Assembly (NCBI RefSeq): GCF_016919705.1
Contig: NZ_CP070369.1
Span: 124,001-188,000, forward strand
Source: Paracoccus methylovorus
Lineage (GTDB): Bacteria > Pseudomonadota > Alphaproteobacteria > Rhodobacterales > Rhodobacteraceae
Direction of reading: 5' to 3'
DNA length: 64,000 bases
Shown here in pieces: positions 62,089 through 64,000 of the stretch. The notes under the pieces were generated by a model that searched no databases, was not told the DNA's origin, and saw only the letters and a list, made by a program, of their open reading frames with translations. Within the stretch, counting starts at the first letter, position 1. Every line of letters starts with the position of its first letter. The translations under genes and the position numbers were made by a program.

Positions 62089-63234
62089 ATGAAAAAGACC
62101 CTGACGACGACCGTTCCGGCCGCGCTGATCGCGCTTGGCCTTGCTGGTGGCGCCAGCGCCGAAATCAAGATCGGCGCCTCGGTTTCCGCGACCGGCCCCG
62201 CTGCGTTTCTTGGCGACCCCGAGGCCAAGACGCTGGAAATGCTGGTCGAGGAACAGAACGCCAAGGGCGGCATCAACGGCGAACAGATCGCGCTGGTGCT
62301 TTACGACGACGGCGGCGACGCCAACAAGGCGCGCACCTTCGCCACCCGCCTGATCGAGGATGACGAGGTGCAGGCCATCATCGGCGGCACCACCACCGGC
62401 ACCTCGATGTCGATTCTGGCCGTGGCCGAGGATGCCGAGATCCCCTTTATCTCGCTGGCCGGCGCCATCGACATTGTCCAGCCGGTCAAGCCATATACCT
62501 TCAAAACCCCGCATACCGACCGCATGGCCTGCCAGAAGATATTCGAGGACATGCAGAAACGCGGGATCGGCAAGATCGGCATGATCTCGGGCACGGACGG
62601 TTTCGGTGCCTCGATGCAGGCGCAATGCAAGGACGTGGTGGGCGAATACGGGATCGAGATCGCCGCCGACGAAACCTATGACCCCAAGGACGCCGACATG
62701 ACGGCGCAACTGACCAAGCTGAGGAACACCGAAGGGGTGCAGGCGGTGCTGAACCCGGGTTTTGGCCAAGGTCCATCCATCGTGACGCGCAACTATCGCC
62801 AGCTTGGCATCGACCTGCCGCTTTACCAGTCGCATGGCGTCGCGTCGGACGGGTTCATCGAACTGGCCGGCAAGGAAGCGGCCGAGGGCGTTCGCCTGCC
62901 CGGCACCGCGCTGCTGGTCGCCGACCTTCTGGCCGAGGACGATCCGCAAAAGCCGGTGGTCAGCACCTATAAGACCGCCTTCGAGGGTAAGTTCAAACAG
63001 CCGGTCGGCACCTTTGGCGGCTATGCGCATGACGGTTTTGCGCTGTTGGTCGATGCGGTGACGCGCGCCGGCTCGACCGAGCCCGGGGCGATTCGCGACG
63101 CGCTGGAACAGACGCAGGGACTGGCCGGCACGACCGGTATCTATACCATGACGCCCGAAGATCATCTGGGGTTGGACCTGTCGGCCTTCCGCATGCTCGA
63201 GGTCAGGGACGGCACCTGGTCCATCGTCGAATAA
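62089..63234 (+). CDS. Liv-type ABC substrate-binding protein of the paa locus
   Basis: A 381-residue type 1 periplasmic-binding protein. The Sec signal is about 24 residues (GGASAEIKIG), followed by SATGPAAFLGDPE, IGGTTTGTSM and the conserved AQCKDVV and GGYAHDGFALLVDA regions. A GGGAGGAGAAGG site lies before the ATG. Divergent from paaGIK with a shared PaaR-like box, it is likely to bind phenylacetate or a related aromatic acid (inference). Confidence 0.88.
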   Translation: MKKTLTTTVPAALIALGLAGGASAEIKIGASVSATGPAAFLGDPEAKTLEMLVEEQNAKGGINGEQIALVLYDDGGDANKARTFATRLIEDDEVQAIIGGTTTGTSMSILAVAEDAEIPFISLAGAIDIVQPVKPYTFKTPHTDRMACQKIFEDMQKRGIGKIGMISGTDGFGASMQAQCKDVVGEYGIEIAADETYDPKDADMTAQLTKLRNTEGVQAVLNPGFGQGPSIVTRNYRQLGIDLPLYQSHGVASDGFIELAGKEAAEGVRLPGTALLVADLLAEDDPQKPVVSTYKTAFEGKFKQPVGTFGGYAHDGFALLVDAVTRAGSTEPGAIRDALEQTQGLAGTTGIYTMTPEDHLGLDLSAFRMLEVRDGTWSIVE

Positions 63235-63243
63235 GGCCCGCGT

Positions 63244-63265
63244 GGTTCCCGGATCACCGGGGACC
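63244..63265 (+). other. Stem-loop between binding-protein and permease genes
   Basis: GGTTCCCGG (63244-63252) and CCGGGGACC (63257-63265) pair over nine positions with one G-U, around an ATCA loop. It lies in the 72-bp gap before the permease gene, the same position as the hairpins at 24401 and 29793. Confidence 0.5.
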
Positions 63266-63306
63266 GCCTTCGCCCGCTCGTAAGATTCCAACCAGAGAGC
63301 CCCGGC

Positions 63307-64000
63307 ATGTCTGAACTTTTGCAATTCCTGTTTTCAGGACTGACGGTGGGCGCGGTCTATGCGCTCGTCGCGCTTGGCTTCACGATCATCTACAACGCCT
63401 CGGACGTGGTGAACTTTGCCCAGGGCGAGTTCGTCATGCTGGGCGGCATGATTACATGGTTTGCCCATGCCGCCGGCCTGCCGCTGCCACTGGCGGCGCT
63501 GCTCGCCATCATCGCCACCGCCGCACTTGGCGTCGCGATCAACAAGCTGGCGATCGAACCGGCGCGCGGCGCACCGATCGTGACGCTGATCATCATCACC
63601 ATCGGTGCCTCGGTCTTTGTCCAGGGTGCGGCGCAACTGGTGTTCGACAAGCAGATACACACCTTTCCGGCCTTTTCCGGCGATACGCCGCTGCGGGTGA
63701 TGGACGCGACGATCCAGCCACAAAGCCTGTGGGTGATCGGCGGCGCGCTGGTGGTCTTTGTCGGGTTGTGGCTGTTTTTCACCCGCACGCTTCTGGGTCG
63801 GGCGGTGCTGGCGACCTCGAACAACCGGCTGGCGGCGCAGCTTGTCGGCATCAACACGAATTTCGTGATGACGCTGTCGTTTGCACTGTCGGCGGGAATC
63901 GGTGCGCTGGCGGGGGTGCTGGCGACGCCGATCACGCTGACCGCCTATAACGTCGGGATCGGCTTTGCGCTCAAGGGCTTTGCCGGCGCCATGCTGGGCG
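63307..64000 (+). CDS. livH: Liv-type permease LivH (3' truncated by the window end)
   Basis: The first 231 codons of a LivH-type permease: FSGLTVGAVYALVALGFTII, NFAQGEFVMLGGM, and RTLLGRAVLATSNNRLAAQ, ending in the GFALKGFAGAMLG loop at the window edge. It is the second gene of the 62 kb importer; permease M and the two ATPases presumably follow. Related to but distinct from the LivH at 23501. Confidence 0.92.
   Translation, partial: MSELLQFLFSGLTVGAVYALVALGFTIIYNASDVVNFAQGEFVMLGGMITWFAHAAGLPLPLAALLAIIATAALGVAINKLAIEPARGAPIVTLIIITIGASVFVQGAAQLVFDKQIHTFPAFSGDTPLRVMDATIQPQSLWVIGGALVVFVGLWLFFTRTLLGRAVLATSNNRLAAQLVGINTNFVMTLSFALSAGIGALAGVLATPITLTAYNVGIGFALKGFAGAMLG

Noticed and set aside
1..64000. 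CRISPR arrays, tRNA or rRNA genes, insertion sequences, prophage
   Set aside because: No regularly spaced repeats, cloverleaf-like segments, rRNA blocks, transposase motifs or terminal inverted repeats were noticed on either strand.

Overview
The window is uniformly GC-rich, densely packed and built from long operons whose start and stop codons overlap (ATGA, TGATG, GTGA). Gene content and order suggest an alphaproteobacterium of the Rhodobacteraceae, most like Paracoccus: a PcaQ-type LysR regulator divergent from pcaDCHGB, TRAP and Liv-type importers, urease in the order ureDAJBCEFG, and a phenylacetate cluster with both PaaX and a TetR regulator. The genus is an inference. I saw no rRNA, tRNA, CRISPR, prophage or intact insertion sequence.

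Layout. 1-4.1 kb: tail of an unknown gene, a MarR regulator with a strong palindrome in front of it, a FUSC-type exporter, and a convergent phosphohexomutase. 4.2-12.3 kb (minus strand): one operon of a fused TRAP permease, TRAP binding protein, IclR regulator, SCP-x-like thiolase, acyl-CoA ligase, tandem PCC-domain protein and SDR dehydrogenase; its substrate is unknown. 12.5-21 kb: the protocatechuate branch of the beta-ketoadipate pathway, with an IclR regulator divergent from pcaIJF and PcaQ divergent from pcaDCHGB. 21-25.6 kb (minus): a five-gene Liv-type ABC importer. 25.7-26.3 kb: a broken gene. 26.4-36.7 kb: DeoR regulator, IMPase-like phosphatase, dipeptide-type ABC importer, M20 amidase and two tandem choline-kinase-like proteins. 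36.7-37.5 kb: decayed DNA with a MalK/UgpC-type remnant. 37.5-42.9 kb (minus): complete urease operon.

43-49.3 kb: a shikimate-dehydrogenase-like gene divergent from an operon of Gfo/Idh oxidoreductase, IclR regulator, KstD-like flavoprotein, NIPSNAP protein and TIM-barrel isomerase/dehydratase. I propose that this is a hydroaromatic-acid funnel toward protocatechuate. 49.4-61.9 kb: phenylacetate degradation (paaX, thiolase, paaABCDE, an extra ferritin-like protein, paaZ, paaR, and paaGIK on the minus strand). 62-64 kb: a second Liv-type importer that runs off the window.

How it fits together: the pca and paa pathways both end at 3-oxoadipyl-CoA, and each has its own thiolase here. Importers flank each catabolic block. 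A closely similar AT-rich operator lies in front of the TRAP operon, the 25.6 kb Liv operon and the hydroaromatic operon, suggesting one regulon, probably of an IclR protein. The paa block carries repeated TetR-type boxes plus a PaaX-like inverted repeat. The two most unusual blocks are the 27-37 kb importer/amidase/twin-kinase operon, whose ATPase has a degenerate first ATP site, and the 43-49 kb hydroaromatic-like operon.
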